This document shows positions 9,975 through 21,534 of a stretch of 64,000 nucleotides of DNA, piece by piece. Position 1 is the stretch's first letter; each line of letters begins with the position of its first letter. The notes under the pieces are model-generated. The model was given only the letters and a program-made list of their open reading frames with translations. It did no database searches and was not told where the DNA came from. The translations under genes were made by a program, and so were the position numbers. Origin of the DNA: Astatotilapia calliptera (lineage: Eukaryota > Chordata > Actinopteri > Cichliformes > Cichlidae). The stretch spans positions 15,447,137-15,511,136 of the forward strand of contig NC_039320.1 of assembly GCF_900246225.1 (NCBI RefSeq), given 5' to 3'.

Positions 9975-10471
9975 ATGATTATTCTACTTGTAGCTATACA
10001 TTTGATGAATTCACTTCTGGTTTCAGGTAAAGCTATGAATATGTTTAATATATTTTTGGCTGATAACTTCAGCTTTATAGTTGCATTTTATAATTTACAT
10101 GTTTTATTCTTATTTATATTTTATTTATTCTTATTCTTATATATTGTGTGGTCCTTTTGGTTGATGTCTGTTCAGCAGGTTCCTCTTTAAGTGATCAAGT
10201 CGACCAGACTCCAGCAGACATTTACACAAAAGGAGAGGATGTTGAAATCCACTGTTCACACAGTATTTCAAGCTATGAAACAATCCTCTGGTACAAGCAG
10301 ACAGAGAAAAAGCTACAACTGCTTGGATACATGTTGAATGACAGGGGTTATCCAGAAACTGGAGTGAATGTGATGATGGACGGGGATGCAAGACAGCACA
10401 AGAACTGCATATTAACGATTAAGGATATCAAAGTGAGCAGCAGTGGAGTGTACTTCTGTGCCGCTAGATAC
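9975..10471 (+). CDS. TRBV: TRB V segment V6 (group A)
   Basis: Leader 9975-10026 (MIILLVAIHLMNSLLVS), V exon 10179-10471. IHCSH, TILWYKQ and YFCAARY are present. RSS: CACAGTG 10472-10478, 22-bp spacer, ACAAAAACC 10501-10509. CDR1 is SISSYE, CDR2 MLNDRGY. FR3 has NCILTIK instead of NCTLTIK, which removes an N-glycosylation sequon while keeping the extra cysteine. Paired with V8 by leader and flank similarity. It appears functional. Confidence 0.93.
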
Positions 10472-10737
10472 CACAGTGCTGCACATCACTGCACCACAAT
10501 ACAAAAACCTCCCAAACACATTTTAAAAATTTGGCAGCTTGCAGCCACTTACACCTGGAATCAAACATTATAACCAACATTGGTCTCACAAAGATCAGAT
10601 ATTATAACAGAACTTCTAAAGTGTCACATCCTGTTTTAAAAAGAAATCTACAATACCAAATCTGTCTGCAGTATCTCATTTGAACATAGTAAATTGATGA
10701 CACAAATTCTCACACATATCATATGACACATATATTG

Positions 10738-10800
10738 ATAGTTTAAGGCGATTTGAGCTTTGTCACATGCTGTGTTATCATGCTGCAAAGTAAGAGTAAC
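10738..10800 (-). pseudogene. Tc1-like transposase fragment
   Basis: On the - strand it reads QHDNTACDKAQIA, matching the QQDNAPCHKA-type motif around the second catalytic Asp of Tc1/mariner transposases. The same relic is longer after V8 (14015-14370) and V9 (15750-16170). Confidence 0.6.
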
Positions 10801-11439
10801 AGCAAAATAGTTAAAGATAAAAATATAGGAAAACATCCTTCAAAGGCCTACCATAACAAAAAGGAGGTATTGGATTCAAAAAGCAAGCTTCCAGTAACCT
10901 TGAATTATGTTTACTTATTTAGTTGCACGAGAATGAAAGTTTATACTATAAAATACTAACAAAAGTAATTTTCTAAATATATAGACTTATACAGATGAGC
11001 TACAATAATCTACTATCAAAGGCTATGAAATGTTAAAAGGAAGTGTTATGAACTTTCAAAGAAAGAAACTTTATAACAATTATATACTAACTTAGGTAAT
11101 AAAGAAAAAGTCTTTAACAAATAGATTTTGTATCAACAAAACTCATCTTCTTGTTGCTTTTACTAATAATAGGGTTGTTCTTGTTGACTGTTCACTTCTT
11201 ACAGCTCACAGCCCCAAGCAGCCATGAAACTTCCTGTCTTAAGGTGGCAGTATATATTTGCTCAGATTGTTGCGCTGAACCAGTAGTGAATTTGTGGAGG
11301 TGGCTGAAACAGTGAAGATTTTAATAATAAGCTGAGGATGTTGTAGGACTCCACCCGTTAAGTGATGGTTTGCTTTTAAGAAATCTATTCATAAAAGAGA
11401 AAATATCAGCAAACCTGGGAATATCTTTAGTCAAGAATC
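10801..11439 (+). promoter_or_regulatory. V7 upstream region
   Basis: No gene. AT-rich up to about 11200, then the recurrent V upstream block: GGTGGCAGTATAT at about 11243 and GGACTCCACCCGTTAAGTGATGG at about 11346. From about 11375 the sequence is nearly the same as the 90 bases before the V5 leader. A promoter is expected here by position. Confidence 0.4.
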
Positions 11440-11878
11440 ATGATCCTTTTATTCCTAAGCATCTTTTTTAACTGTCTACTGGCTTCAGGTAAGGGTATAA
11501 CAATAATTAAGCTGAATTTTCTAATTTATTATTTGGCTTGTTTTTATATATTGTGTTTTATTTTTGTTTGTTGTCTGTTTAGCAGGTTCTCCTGCCAATG
11601 ATCAGGTCGACCAGACTCCAGCCAACATTTACACAAAAGGAGAAGATGCTAAAATCCACTGCTCACACAGTATTCAAAGCTATGAAACAATCCTCTGGTA
11701 CAAGCAGTCAGAGAAACAACTACAACTGCTTGGATACATGAATTACGATAAGAGTTATCCAGAGGCTGGAGTGAACGTAACGATGGATGGGGGTGCTGAA
11801 AAAAATCAGAACTGCATATTAACGATTAAGGATATCAAAGCGAGCTGCAGTGGAGTTTACTTCTGTGCATCTAGGTAC
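11440..11878 (+). CDS. TRBV: TRB V segment V7 (group A), extra Cys
   Basis: Leader 11440-11488, V exon 11586-11878. IHCSH, TILWYKQ and YFCASRY are present; note CAS rather than CAA. RSS: CACAGTG 11879-11885, 22-bp spacer, ACAAAAACC 11908-11916. Near-duplicate of V5. In the turn before the second canonical Cys it has KASCSGVYFC where V5 has KASSSGVYFC. With the group A NCILTIK cysteine this domain has four cysteines. Frame is open; folding may be affected. Confidence 0.9.
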
Positions 11879-12319
11879 CACAGTGCTGCACATCACTGCA
11901 CCTCAATACAAAAACCAAAGTTGTTGGGTTTTTAAAAAAAAAAAAAATAACAACAACAAAAAACAACTTCTTTATTGCAGTTCGCAGCACCTTACACCTG
12001 GAATCAGCCATTATCATGAATGTGGTCTCACAAAGATCAAATATAGAAGGTTTGCTATAAGCAGAAATGCAACATTTGAACTGCCACATCATTTTTAAAA
12101 AGCAGCCTCTATATATCTATAAATACCTATGTATATGTTAAAAATATCTGTAGTGTTTAATTTCAAAATGATCACTGTGATGGCCTTTTTCGTGTCTTGG
12201 CCATTGAAGAGTATGCCATTTCTTTGCCTTGAGAAATTCTTGGGTTGTTTCTGCAGTATGCTGTGGGTCATCATTCATTTGCATTTTCAACCAAGAGAAA
12301 AGCTCAGTACACATCACAG

Positions 12320-12720
12320 TTTATCCTGCTCCTCTATAAGCAATGCTTCACTTCCACTGCAGTGCGCCAGCTCCAGCGGCATTCATTAATGCCAATGGTG
12401 ACTCCGCCATGTTTATAGATCATGATATGCTTCAGATCAAAAGTTGTCTCCTTCATCGCTCTCTCCTTCTCTTCGCTCTTTCCATCATTCTGGTAAAAAT
12501 TAATCTTGGTTTCAAATGTCCAAACAATGCTTTTTCTGAACTGTACAGTCTCTATTTTCTGGAAAAGTCTGACCTTTCAGATTATCCCCTTTTCTGTGGT
12601 CTTTTGGCCTATTTGTGTTGTGGAGCAGACCAATCCTTCTCTTCTTTCTAAACATGAAACAGATCATTGATTTGGACACTCTGGACATTTCTTTTGTTAA
12701 ACCTTTGAAAGTTTGCATGT
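12320..12720 (-). mobile_element. Tc1-like relic region before V8
   Basis: Shares sequence with 8670-8880. On the - strand, from about 12715, it reads GLTKEMSRVSKSMICFMFRK, a Tc1-type helix-turn-helix remnant, followed by degraded sequence. It is part of the duplicated V6/V8 upstream unit. Confidence 0.45.
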
Positions 12721-12914
12721 TGCGTATTTAAAATCCACTTTGCTGGTATACGGAGACAAAATTGCAAAAATTGTGTCACTAAGAACTCATGGACATGACT
12801 GTAGCATTATCAACCTACACTATAGCAGTTTGTTTTCAAACCAATATGGTTCCTGTATAGATGGGACTGCAACAAATGGACCGACTTGCATGTGATCAAC
12901 TGAAGGACCTGTTC

Positions 12915-12995
12915 CAAAAAGCAGTGCAGTTTACTTCTGTGCTCCTATTTACCACAGTGATTCATATCACTCTTCATCAACACGTAATCTTCCCA
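12915..12995 (+). pseudogene. V segment 3'-end relic with intact heptamer
   Basis: The FR3 end reads as GTTTACTTCTGTGCTCCTATT (VYFCAPI) and is followed by a perfect CACAGTG at 12953-12959, but the nonamer position is degenerate (CACGTAATC). No leader or upstream V sequence remains. It is a second copy of the relic at 9353-9445. Confidence 0.65.
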
Positions 12996-13258
12996 AACAC
13001 AAGTTTCATCTCCTCCCACAGCTCATTGCCACATGCACCTGTAACATTTCCTGTCATAAGGTGGCAGTATATCTTTGACTTTTACACTGAACCAGTAGTG
13101 TGATGTTCATCACTAACACACTGACAATTACACAATTAAGTTGAGGATATAATAATACTCCACCTGCTGAATGATGCCTTGCTTGAAAGTGAGTTTACTC
13201 AGAAAGAATGTTTGAAAAGATCTTCACAACTGGAAACATCGTCAACAACAAAACCATC

Positions 13259-13755
13259 ATGATTATTCTACTTGTAGCTATACATTTGATGAATTCACTT
13301 CTGGTTTCAGGTAAAGCTATGAATATGTTTAATATATTGTTGTCTGATAACTTCAGCTTTATAGTTGCATTTTATAATTTACATGTTTTATTCTTATTTA
13401 TATTTTATTTATTCTTGTTCTTATATGTTGTGTGGTCCTTTTGGTTGATGTCTGTTCAGCAGGTTCCTCGGACAGTGATCAAGTCGACCAGACTCCAGCA
13501 GACATTTACACAAAAGGAGAAGAAGCTAAAATCCACTGCTCACACAGTAATCCAAACTTTTACACAATCCTCTGGTACAAGCAGTCAGAGAAACAGCTGC
13601 AACTGCTTGGATACACGAATTATGATAAGAGTTATCCAGAACCTGGAGTAAATATGACAATGGACGGGGACGCAAGACAGCACAAGAACTGCACATTAAC
13701 AATTGAGTATCTCAAACTAAGCAGCAGTGGAGTGTACTTCTGTGCTGCTAGTTAC
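13259..13755 (+). CDS. TRBV: TRB V segment V8 (group A)
   Basis: Leader 13259-13310 (MIILLVAIHLMNSLLVS, as in V6), V exon 13463-13755. IHCSH, TILWYKQ and YFCAASY are present. RSS: CACAGTG 13756-13762, 22-bp spacer, ACAAAAACC 13785-13793. CDR1 SNPNFY is the most divergent of the group and CDR2 is TNYDKSY; FR3 reads NCTLTIEYLKL. The V6/V8 leaders and introns match while CDR1 differs, as expected if CDRs were under diversifying selection or gene conversion. Confidence 0.93.
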
Positions 13756-14014
13756 CACAGTGCTGCACATCACTGCACCTCAATACAAAAACCTATCAAA
13801 CACATTTTAAAAATTTGGCAGCTTGCAGCCACTTACACCTGGAATCAGACATTATAACCAACGTTGGTCTCACAAAGATCAGATATTATAACAGAACTTT
13901 TAAAAAGTGTCACATCCCATTATAAAAAGAAACCTACAAAACTATCTATTTGAAGATGGTATAATGATGACACAAATTCCCACACATATCATATGTCACA
14001 CATATTGTAGTTTG

Positions 14015-14370
14015 AGGTGATTTGAGCTTTGTCACATGCTGTGTTATCCTGCTGGAAGCAGACATCAAAAGATGGGTTGAGTGTGGTCATAAAGGGATGG
14101 ACATGGCAGCAACAATACTTAGGTAGGATGGGCCATTTAAACAATAGTCAGTTGGTATTACACCACCATTGTCCAGCTGAATTATTAATACAAGACAGGG
14201 TGGATATACATGTTGTTTATACATCTTTTCTGACTATCATCTGAATCTGACTCATCAGACTAGTCAACATTTTCCAATCTTGATAAGTCTCTGTAAATAG
14301 TAGCCTCAATTTCCTGTTTTAACAGCAGGCATGCAATCCAGTGTGTTCTACTGTTGTTGTAGTCATCAAC
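14015..14370 (-). pseudogene. Tc1/mariner-like transposase relic
   Basis: On the - strand the text near 14020-14050 reads QQDNTACDKAQIT, and further C-terminal-to-N-terminal pieces run to about 14370. It contains frameshifts and stops. The same relic follows V9 at 15750-16170, more completely, so it was copied with the V unit. Confidence 0.6.
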
Positions 14371-14902
14371 TTTAAGGTATGAAATGTTGTGAATTCTGAA
14401 ATGGTTATGACAAGCTTATTTAAATTACTGTTGACGTTCTATTAGCCTGAAGCTGTGTGTTCATTTAGATCTGTTGTCAAGCATCAAAGAACAAACGTAA
14501 ATCATCATGATAATTTCTTGTACATAGCTTTTAAAGTTATTGTGGTTTCAGATGTTGAAAACATTGAAACATTTATTTATTTACATTGTTTTGCTTTTTT
14601 TGTTTTCCTTGTTAATTTTTATAAGGAATGAGGCTGGTCTCGGTAATGCTTTTTAAACTTATCAATCATCAATTTTAATTTCTTATGCACACATTTCACA
14701 GCCCCTCACACCTGTAACACTTCCTCTCAGAAGGAGGCAGTATATCGCTAGTCAGACTTACTCATGTGAATTATTCTAATAATAACATGAGGATTACTGA
14801 GACTCCACCCAATGAATGATGGTTTCCTCCTATAAACATTTACTCACACAGAAGACTGGAAATGATCAAGACATCTGAGAACATCGTTCATCACAAAGCA
14901 TC
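14371..14902 (+). promoter_or_regulatory. V9 upstream region
   Basis: No gene. AT-rich to about 14690, then the V upstream block: CACACCTGTAACACTTCCTCTCAGAAGGAGGCAGTATAT (14708-14746 region) and GAGACTCCACCCAATGAATGATGG at about 14799. The same block with few changes precedes V10 (about 16290-16410). Confidence 0.4.
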
Positions 14903-15365
14903 ATGATTATTCTGCTCCTAAGCATCTATTTAAACTATAATCTAGTTTCAGGTAATGTCATGAATATGTTCAGTATGTACACAGTATTATAGAGTGCTAC
15001 AAGCTGTATTGTTGCATTTTATATTTTACATAAGATAGTATGTTTTATTTTTATTTGATGTCTGTCTAACAGGTTCCTCATTAAGTGACCAAGTCCACCA
15101 GAGTCCAGCAAACATTTATACAAAAGGAGAAGAAGCTAAAATCTACTGCTGGCACAGTATTCCAAGCTATGACACAATCCTCTGGTACAAGCAGTCAGAA
15201 AAAAAGCTGCAACTGCTTGGATACACGTATTATGATAACAGTTACCCAGAACCTGGAGTAAATATAACAATGGACGGGGATGCAAGACAACACAAGAACT
15301 GCACATTAACGATTAAGTATCTCAAACTAAGCAGCAGTGGAGTGTACTTCTGTGCTGCTAGATAC
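14903..15365 (+). CDS. TRBV: TRB V segment V9 (group A)
   Basis: Leader 14903-14951 (MIILLLSIYLNYNLVS), V exon 15073-15365 after TCTAACAG. The exon is open throughout: GSSLSDQVHQSPANIYTKG..., IYCWHS, TILWYKQ, YFCAARY. RSS: CACAGTG 15366-15372, 22-bp spacer, ACAAAAACC 15395-15403. CDR1 is SIPSYD, CDR2 TYYDNSY. A Trp follows the first Cys (YCWHS) where all other group A members except V14 and V15 have Ser. It is easy to miss because the V exon has no early Met. It appears functional. Confidence 0.9.
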
Positions 15366-15749
15366 CACAGTGCTGCACATCACTGCACCTCAATACAAAA
15401 ACCTCCCAAACACATTTTAAAAATTTCTGTATGGCAGCTTGCAGCCACTTACACCTGGAATCAGACATTATAACCAACGTTGGTCTCACAAAGATCAGAT
15501 ATTATAACAAAAGGTTCCTTATTAAAAAAAAACAATGCAACATTTGAGCTGTCACATCTTGTAATAGAGGCCAATCTCCAATGGCAAATATATCTGTAGG
15601 GGATTATTATTATTAGCTTTTGACTATGAATAAAAGTGTCACATCCTGTTTTAAAAAGAAACCTATAATATTCAAACGATCTGCACTATTTTACTTTAAC
15701 GTAATAAAATTATGACAAAAATTCTCAAACATATATGTCAGACATATTG

Positions 15750-16170
15750 ATAGTTTAAGGTGATTTGAGCTTTGTCACATGCTGTGTTATCTTGCTGGAA
15801 GCAGACATCAAAAGATGGGTAGAGTGTGGGCATAAAGGGATGGACATGGCAGCAACAATACTTAGGTAGGATGGGCCATTTAAACGATACTCAGTTGGTA
15901 CTGAGCAGCCAAAAGTTGAAAGAAAATATCCACCAACCCATTAGACCACCATTATCCACCTGAATTAATATGAGACAGGGTGGATCCATACTTTCACGTT
16001 GTTTACACATCTTTTTGATTATCATCTGAATCTGAGACTCATCAAACTAAAAACTTTTTCCAATCCTCTTTTGTCCAATCTTGATAAGCCTGTGTAAAGA
16101 GTAGCCTCAATGTCCTGTTTTAACAGCAGGCATGCCATCCAGTGTGTTCTTCTGTTGTTGTTGTAAGTTA
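15750..16170 (-). pseudogene. Tc1/mariner-like transposase relic, second copy
   Basis: Same relic as 14015-14370, in the same place relative to V9 as that one is to V8. Includes the fragment coding on the - strand around QDNTACDKAQ and an upstream stretch near 15900-15960 that is missing from the first copy. Broken by stops and indels. Confidence 0.6.
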
Positions 16171-16488
16171 TGAAAAGTTGAAACATTTAGATTTTTGGAC
16201 GTTTTTTTTTTTCTTTTACTCGTCAGTTTTATAGGGAATGAGGCTGGTCTTGGTCATGCTAATGCCTATGTACACATTTCACAGCCGCTCGCACCTGTAA
16301 CACTTCCTCTCAGAAGGAGGCAGTATATCGCTAGTCAGACTTACTCATGTGAATTATTCTAATAATAACCTGAGGATTACTGAGACTCCACCCAATGAAT
16401 GATAGTTTCCTCCTATTAAAGTTTACTCAGCAGACAGAAAACTGGAAATGATTAAGACAGCTGAGAACATCGTTCATCACAAAGCATC

Positions 16489-16960
16489 ATGATTATTCTG
16501 CTCCTAAGCATCTATTTGAATTATATTCTAGTTTCAGGTAATGCCATGAATATGTTCAGTATATATACACAGTATTATACAGTGCTTCAATTTTAGCTGT
16601 ATAGCTGCATTTTATATTTTACATAAGATGTTGTGTCATATTTTTTTATTTGATGTCTGTTCAACAGGTTCCTCTTTAAGTGACCAAGTCTCCCAGGATC
16701 CTGCTGACATTTATACAAAAGGAGAAGATGCTAAAATCTACTGCTCACACAGTATTCCCAGCTATAACAGAGTCCTCTGGTACAAGCAGTCAAAGAAACA
16801 ACTACAATATCTCGGATACATGCTTACTGACAAAGGTTATCCAGAGACTGGAGTGAATGTGGAGATGGATGGGAATGCAGATCAAGGCAAAAACTGCACA
16901 TTAACAATTAAAGGAATCAAGCTGAACAGCAGTGGTGTGTATTTCTGTGCTGCTAGATAC
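16489..16960 (+). CDS. TRBV: TRB V segment V10 (group A)
   Basis: Leader 16489-16537, V exon 16668-16960 (acceptor TTCAACAG). IYCSH, RVLWYKQ and YFCAARY are present. RSS: CACAGTG 16961-16967, 22-bp spacer, ACAAAAACC 16990-16998. CDR1 is SIPSYN, CDR2 MLTDKGY. N-terminus VSQDPADIY differs from the VDQTPANIY type of V3-V8. It appears functional. Confidence 0.93.
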
Positions 16961-17129
16961 CACAGTGGTGCACATCACTGCACCTCCATACAAAAACCTA
17001 TCTCAGCTTTTCAATATCTGGATTACAGCTCACAGCTCCTTACACCTGGTATCCACCATTATAACCAATGTTGGTCTCACAAAAATCAGATATTATAATA
17101 GAAAGTTGCAGCAATGAGCAGCAATACAA

Positions 17130-17882
17130 CATGTAAGCTGCCACATCCTTTTATCAAAAGCACCTCTTATATTCAAAATATCAGCGGCGTCTGATTTCAG
17201 CACGCTGACGACTCAAATATTTACATATATTTAGAGTTGTTCCTCTGTTGTTCTTTAGTGGGCTGTAAATAACGTAGTAGCTTCTATACTGAAAAATGTT
17301 CTTTAAACATTTGGATATACAATTTTTCTTTTACCAATCACTAAGAATTAATTTTGAGATTCTTTTAATTACACAGATTAAAATGATGGTTACAGTTACA
17401 GTGTGAGTAAATACAGTAGGAGGTACTGTTATGGACAAAATGTACAAAACAAAGATTAATAACCTTCAAAGTAAAAAGGAAAACTTTAGGATGATGGCCA
17501 GTCTGTGCAACTCAAACCACCTTAGAAGGTTGGGTCTATAACATAACATACAGTAAGACGTAACACAATATCAAGTACATTAATATTTACTTCAGCAAGA
17601 AAACACAACATCACGATCATCTTCTTCTCATCTTCTTCTTGTTAACTGTTCCCAATAACAACATTTCAGCCCAGTGAACCTGTAACGCTTCCTCTCATTA
17701 GGTGGCAGTATACTTTTACTCAAACGTTTACACTGAAACACAAATGTAAATTGGTGGTAGTGACTGAAACTATGACGATTATGATAATAAGATAAGGATG
17801 CTGAGACTCCACCTGCTAAATGATGGTTTGTTCATAAGAACGTTTTTGCACAAAGGAGCAAAACTGAGAGCATCAAGGAATC
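17130..17882 (+). other. V10-V11 spacer
   Basis: Mostly AT-rich DNA in which I see no gene. From about 17680 the recurrent V upstream block is recognisable (CGCTTCCTCTCATTAGGTGGCAGTATAC, then GAGACTCCACCTGCTAAATGATGG at about 17801), marking the probable V11 promoter region. Confidence 0.4.
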
Positions 17883-18365
17883 ATGATTATTCTACTTCTA
17901 AGCATCTATTTTAACAATATTCTAGTTTCAGGTAATGCCATGAATGTATTAAATACACTTTAGAACAGTGTTATCCACAGCTACAGTTATAACTGTATTT
18001 AAGCTGCATTTTATAACACATTTCTATTATTTTTCTATTTTGTGTCTTTTCTTTGGTTGATGTCTTCTGCAGGTTCTTCTTCAAGTGACCAAGTCGACCA
18101 GATTCCTGCTGACATTTACACAAAAGGAGAGGATGTTAAAGTCTACTGCTCACACAGTATTCAAAGCTATGATGAAATCCTCTGGTACAAGCAGTCAAAG
18201 AAGCAGCTACATTATCTCGGATACATGAACATTGACAAAGGTTATCCGGAAACTGGAGTGAATTTGATGATAGAAGGGAATGCAAATAAAGGCGAGAACT
18301 GCACATTAACGATTAAGGATCTCAAAGTGAGCAGCAGTGGAGTGTACTTCTGTGCTGCTAGATAC
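17883..18365 (+). CDS. TRBV: TRB V segment V11 (group A)
   Basis: Leader 17883-17931 (MIILLLSIYFNNILVS), V exon 18073-18365 (acceptor TCTGCAG). VYCSH, EILWYKQ and YFCAARY are present. RSS: CACAGTG 18366-18372, 22-bp spacer, GCAAAAACC 18395-18403 (first nonamer base changed). CDR1 is SIQSYD, CDR2 MNIDKGY. It appears functional. Confidence 0.92.
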
Positions 18366-18449
18366 CACAGTGCTGCACATCACTGCACCTCAATGCAAAA
18401 ACCTAATAAACACAATTACACATTTAAGAAGCCACATTTCTAAATAAAT

Positions 18450-19210
18450 AAATAAATCAACCTCCAATAATAACAATATCTCCCGTGTAGGATTTCAACA
18501 TGAGCACTATTTTATTGTAGATTTTTACTCTGCTCTTAAAGAGAAGAGAACTCTGCAAAGACAGAAGATGTTGATTAATTGCAGATACATAAACGCACTG
18601 ATCTTCTCTCAGTGATAATCACCATTCAGCTGTCCTTTGAATTTTCACTTAACACACTGAACTTGACTTTAATGCACTTGTTCAGTACTAAAACAAACTA
18701 CATTTCTGTCACTAAACAAGGAAAAAAGAATTGAAAAGCAACTTCATTGTAGTTTAAGTCATTAAACTACAAACAACAACACTGTTGAAAGAAGTCTAAA
18801 ACAAATGTACATTTTGTTCACAAGTGTAACATCTACAAATTATAAAGAGATAACATTTGTCATCAGTGTCATCATCTTCCTATTCACCCTTTAAAGTTAT
18901 ATTGATTTCAGCTATAAATTGTTTTTACTGTCACTTTTACAAACAACGAGGTTGCTCCATTTCACTTAAATCTCCCAAATAACCAACTTCAGCTCTTCTC
19001 ACAGCTCACAGCCTCTTTGAACCTGTAACACTTCCTGTCATAAGGTGGCAGTCTATCTTTGACTTTTATACTGAACCAGTAGGCTGAATGTGTAGTCATG
19101 GCTGTCAGAGCTATGATATCAGCTGAGGACATAATAAGACTCCACCTGTTGAATGATGGTTTACTTGAGTTTGTTTTCTCATCACAACTGAGAACATCTT
19201 TCACAGCATC
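18450..19210 (+). other. V11-V12 spacer
   Basis: No gene found. AT-rich to about 18990, then the V upstream block (CCTGTAACACTTCCTGTCATAAGGTGGCAGT at 19020-19050) and AAGACTCCACCTGTTGAATGATGG at about 19137, shortly before the V12 leader. Confidence 0.4.
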
Positions 19211-19697
19211 ATGATTACTCTACTTCTGAGCATTTATTTTAACTGTATTTTGGTTTCAGGTAATACAATGAATACATTAAGTGCATTTTAATAAGAAACT
19301 ACACTATTATTATAATGTTGGTATATTTGTATTTTTTAAGTAGCATAATTTTAAGGCATATTCTTACATGTTGTGGCTTACTTTGATTGATATCTCTTCA
19401 GCAGGTTCCTCTTTAAGTGACCAAGTCGACCAGGATCCAGCTGACATTTACACAAGAGGAGAAGATGCTAAAATCTACTGCTCACACAGTATTCCAAGCT
19501 ATAACCAAATCCTCTGGTACAAACAGTTAGAGACACAGCTACAATTTCTGGGATACATGTATTTAAACAACGACAACCCAGAGACTGGAGTGAATGTGAT
19601 GATGAATGGAAGTGCAAGAACTGGCGAGAAGTGCACATTAACAATTAAGGATATCAAACCGAGCAGCAGTGGAGTGTATTTTTGTGCAGCTAGTTTC
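19211..19697 (+). CDS. TRBV: TRB V segment V12 (group A), altered heptamer
   Basis: Leader 19211-19259 (MITLLLSIYFNCILVS), V exon 19405-19697. IYCSH, ILWYKQ and YFCAASF are present. RSS: CACAGCG at 19698-19704, 22-bp spacer, ACAAAAACC 19727-19735. The sixth heptamer base is C where CACAGTG has T, which should lower recombination. FR3 has the group cysteine as EKCTLTIK. CDR1 is SIPSYN, CDR2 MYLNNDN. Coding part intact. Confidence 0.9.
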
Positions 19698-20204
19698 CAC
19701 AGCGCTGCAAATCACTCCACCTCTATACAAAAACCTAAAACCACAAGTTTTGTACAGCTCCTCACACCTGGAGTCAACAATTATAACCAATCTTGGTCTC
19801 ACAAAGATCAGATATCACAACAGAATGTTCCTCATGAGCAGCAAGGCACTATTTAAACCACCACATCCTCCAGTATTCAAAACATGTGCACTGTCTTATT
19901 TCAGCAAGAACACGAAGATGTTACAAATTCTCACACGTCATTATCAACGTGTTGAATTGAATTTGTTGAATTTGTGACTGATGACCTTTAAACGAAGTAG
20001 TTATTTTAGAAAAAAAGTTTAAATACTTTGAATTTTGGATCTGTTTTTACAGAGGTCGATATAATCAGCACCTAAAAAGATGTAAACACAGTAAACTTGA
20101 CTGATTCTCAGTTGAATCAGCTCTCATCTTTGGGGTTCAGATGAACATTTCTTTATTGTTTCACTGTTTTTGTTTCGTTGACACAAACAAGGCTGCTCTT
20201 ATTG

Positions 20205-20560
20205 CTCAAAAATCTACTGCTCATGTAGCCTTCAGATCTTATAACCAAATGCAGTTTTAAGCAGACAAAGAAAGGGCTTTATAAGAGTTTATAAGATGCA
20301 TGTCTTAAAACAATGATAATGAACTCACAAGCCTCTTAACATCCCAGCCTTGCACTGAGTTGTGCTTCCATTGTTATTATGATCTTTAAAAAAGGTTTTT
20401 TTGTCATTTCTCACAGGTTCATGTCCAAGCAGCCAAATCTTTCTTTAATATGTATTAGGAAGTCATGAATTCCAGAGGGTGAAGTTGATGTCAAGATGAA
20501 TGGAAATGCAAATAAGTGTAGTGTATTTTTGTGTTGGTCTTTAGCACAGAGTAGGAGAGT
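20205..20560 (+). pseudogene. degenerate V pseudogene (group A)
   Basis: Pieces of a group A V exon lie in order: AAAATCTACTGCTCATGTAG (KIYCSC), TATAACCAAATGCAG in CDR1-FR2, CAGACAAAGAAAGGGC in FR2, then after a disrupted stretch GATGTCAAGATGAATGGAAATGC in FR3 and a 3' end GTAGTGTATTTTTGTGTTGGTC leading to CACAGAG. There are frameshifts, and the bases coding NCTLTIK are deleted. No leader found. Nonfunctional. Confidence 0.75.
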
Positions 20561-20569
20561 TACTAGTCA

Positions 20570-21036
20570 TATCAGATAGTTCAAAGCTTCTTACAACTGC
20601 ATGACTATCTTTGACACAGTGACAGGATATCTATAGGTAGACCTTTATAATGGGACAGGATTCAATAAAAGTCTGATTGCAATCATATCAACATGGTACT
20701 AGTAACATTTGTGTATCACTTTCAACCCAGCAGTCTAAACTGGCTGCAGTCGTATGCGTGTTTGTGAGTTGCTCAGCTACCGAGAAATATGATTATTTTG
20801 GAGCTTAAACAGTCATTTTTACCCGCAAGAGTTATTATGCACATTTCTAAATGTGGTGTGTAGTGGTAGTTGATTGGTTAGTGTCAAGAAGTGGAGGAAA
20901 TACTAGGCCATACAGCCCATCTTAAAGGTTGCGCTACTTCCCTGATGGGAGGGGCTATAAGGAGATGGAATCAGTACACACTGTTACAGAAACATTATAC
21001 AGACTGATGTTTAGTCTAGTCAGAAAACGCAGCATC
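20570..21036 (+). other. spacer before V13
   Basis: No gene seen. It contains a short V13 upstream region (GGAGGGGCTATAAGGAG at about 20947) that does not match the group A upstream block of V1-V12, but resembles the short GGGAGGG-containing upstream region of V15 (about 23120). Confidence 0.4.
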
Positions 21037-21534
21037 ATGATATTTTTTTTCTTTCTAATCTTTGACGTTATTCTGGTTTCAGGTAATAAATTCTTAATTG
21101 TTCCTTGTATTTCAAATGGATAATGTGTTTATGAGTACCAGTGATTCAAGAACTGTATTTTATGTAATGAAAAAAATAGTTGTTCTTGTCTTAAACTCCT
21201 GTCCTGAAATTATTTTTTGTATAAATCATCTTACAGGTTCTTCTCTCCATAACCAAGTCCAGCAGGATCCTGCAGAAATATACTACAGAGCTGAAGAAAC
21301 AGCTAAAATCAGCTGCTCTCACAGCTTTCAGTACTATGATAAAATCCTCTGGTACAAGCAATCAAGGAACGATCAGATGCAGTTCCTGGGATACATGAAT
21401 GTGAATGATGGATATCCAGAGACTGGTGCCAATGTGGAAATAAGTGGGAGCGCAATTCAAGGCAGTACCTGCACTCTAACAATTAAAGGACTCATTGTGA
21501 ACAGCAGTGCAGTTTACTTCTGTGCTGCTAGTCA
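21037..21534 (+). CDS. TRBV: TRB V segment V13 (group A, divergent)
   Basis: Leader 21037-21082 (MIFFFFLIFDVILVS), V exon 21237-21534 (acceptor TTACAG). ISCSH, KILWYKQ and YFCAAS are present. RSS: CACAGTG 21535-21541, 22-bp spacer, ACATAAACC 21564-21572 (one change). CDR1 is SFQYYD, CDR2 MNVNDGY. FR3 reads STCTLTIKGL, keeping the extra group cysteine. FR2 has SRNDQMQFLGY, one residue longer than in V1-V12. It appears functional. Confidence 0.92.
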
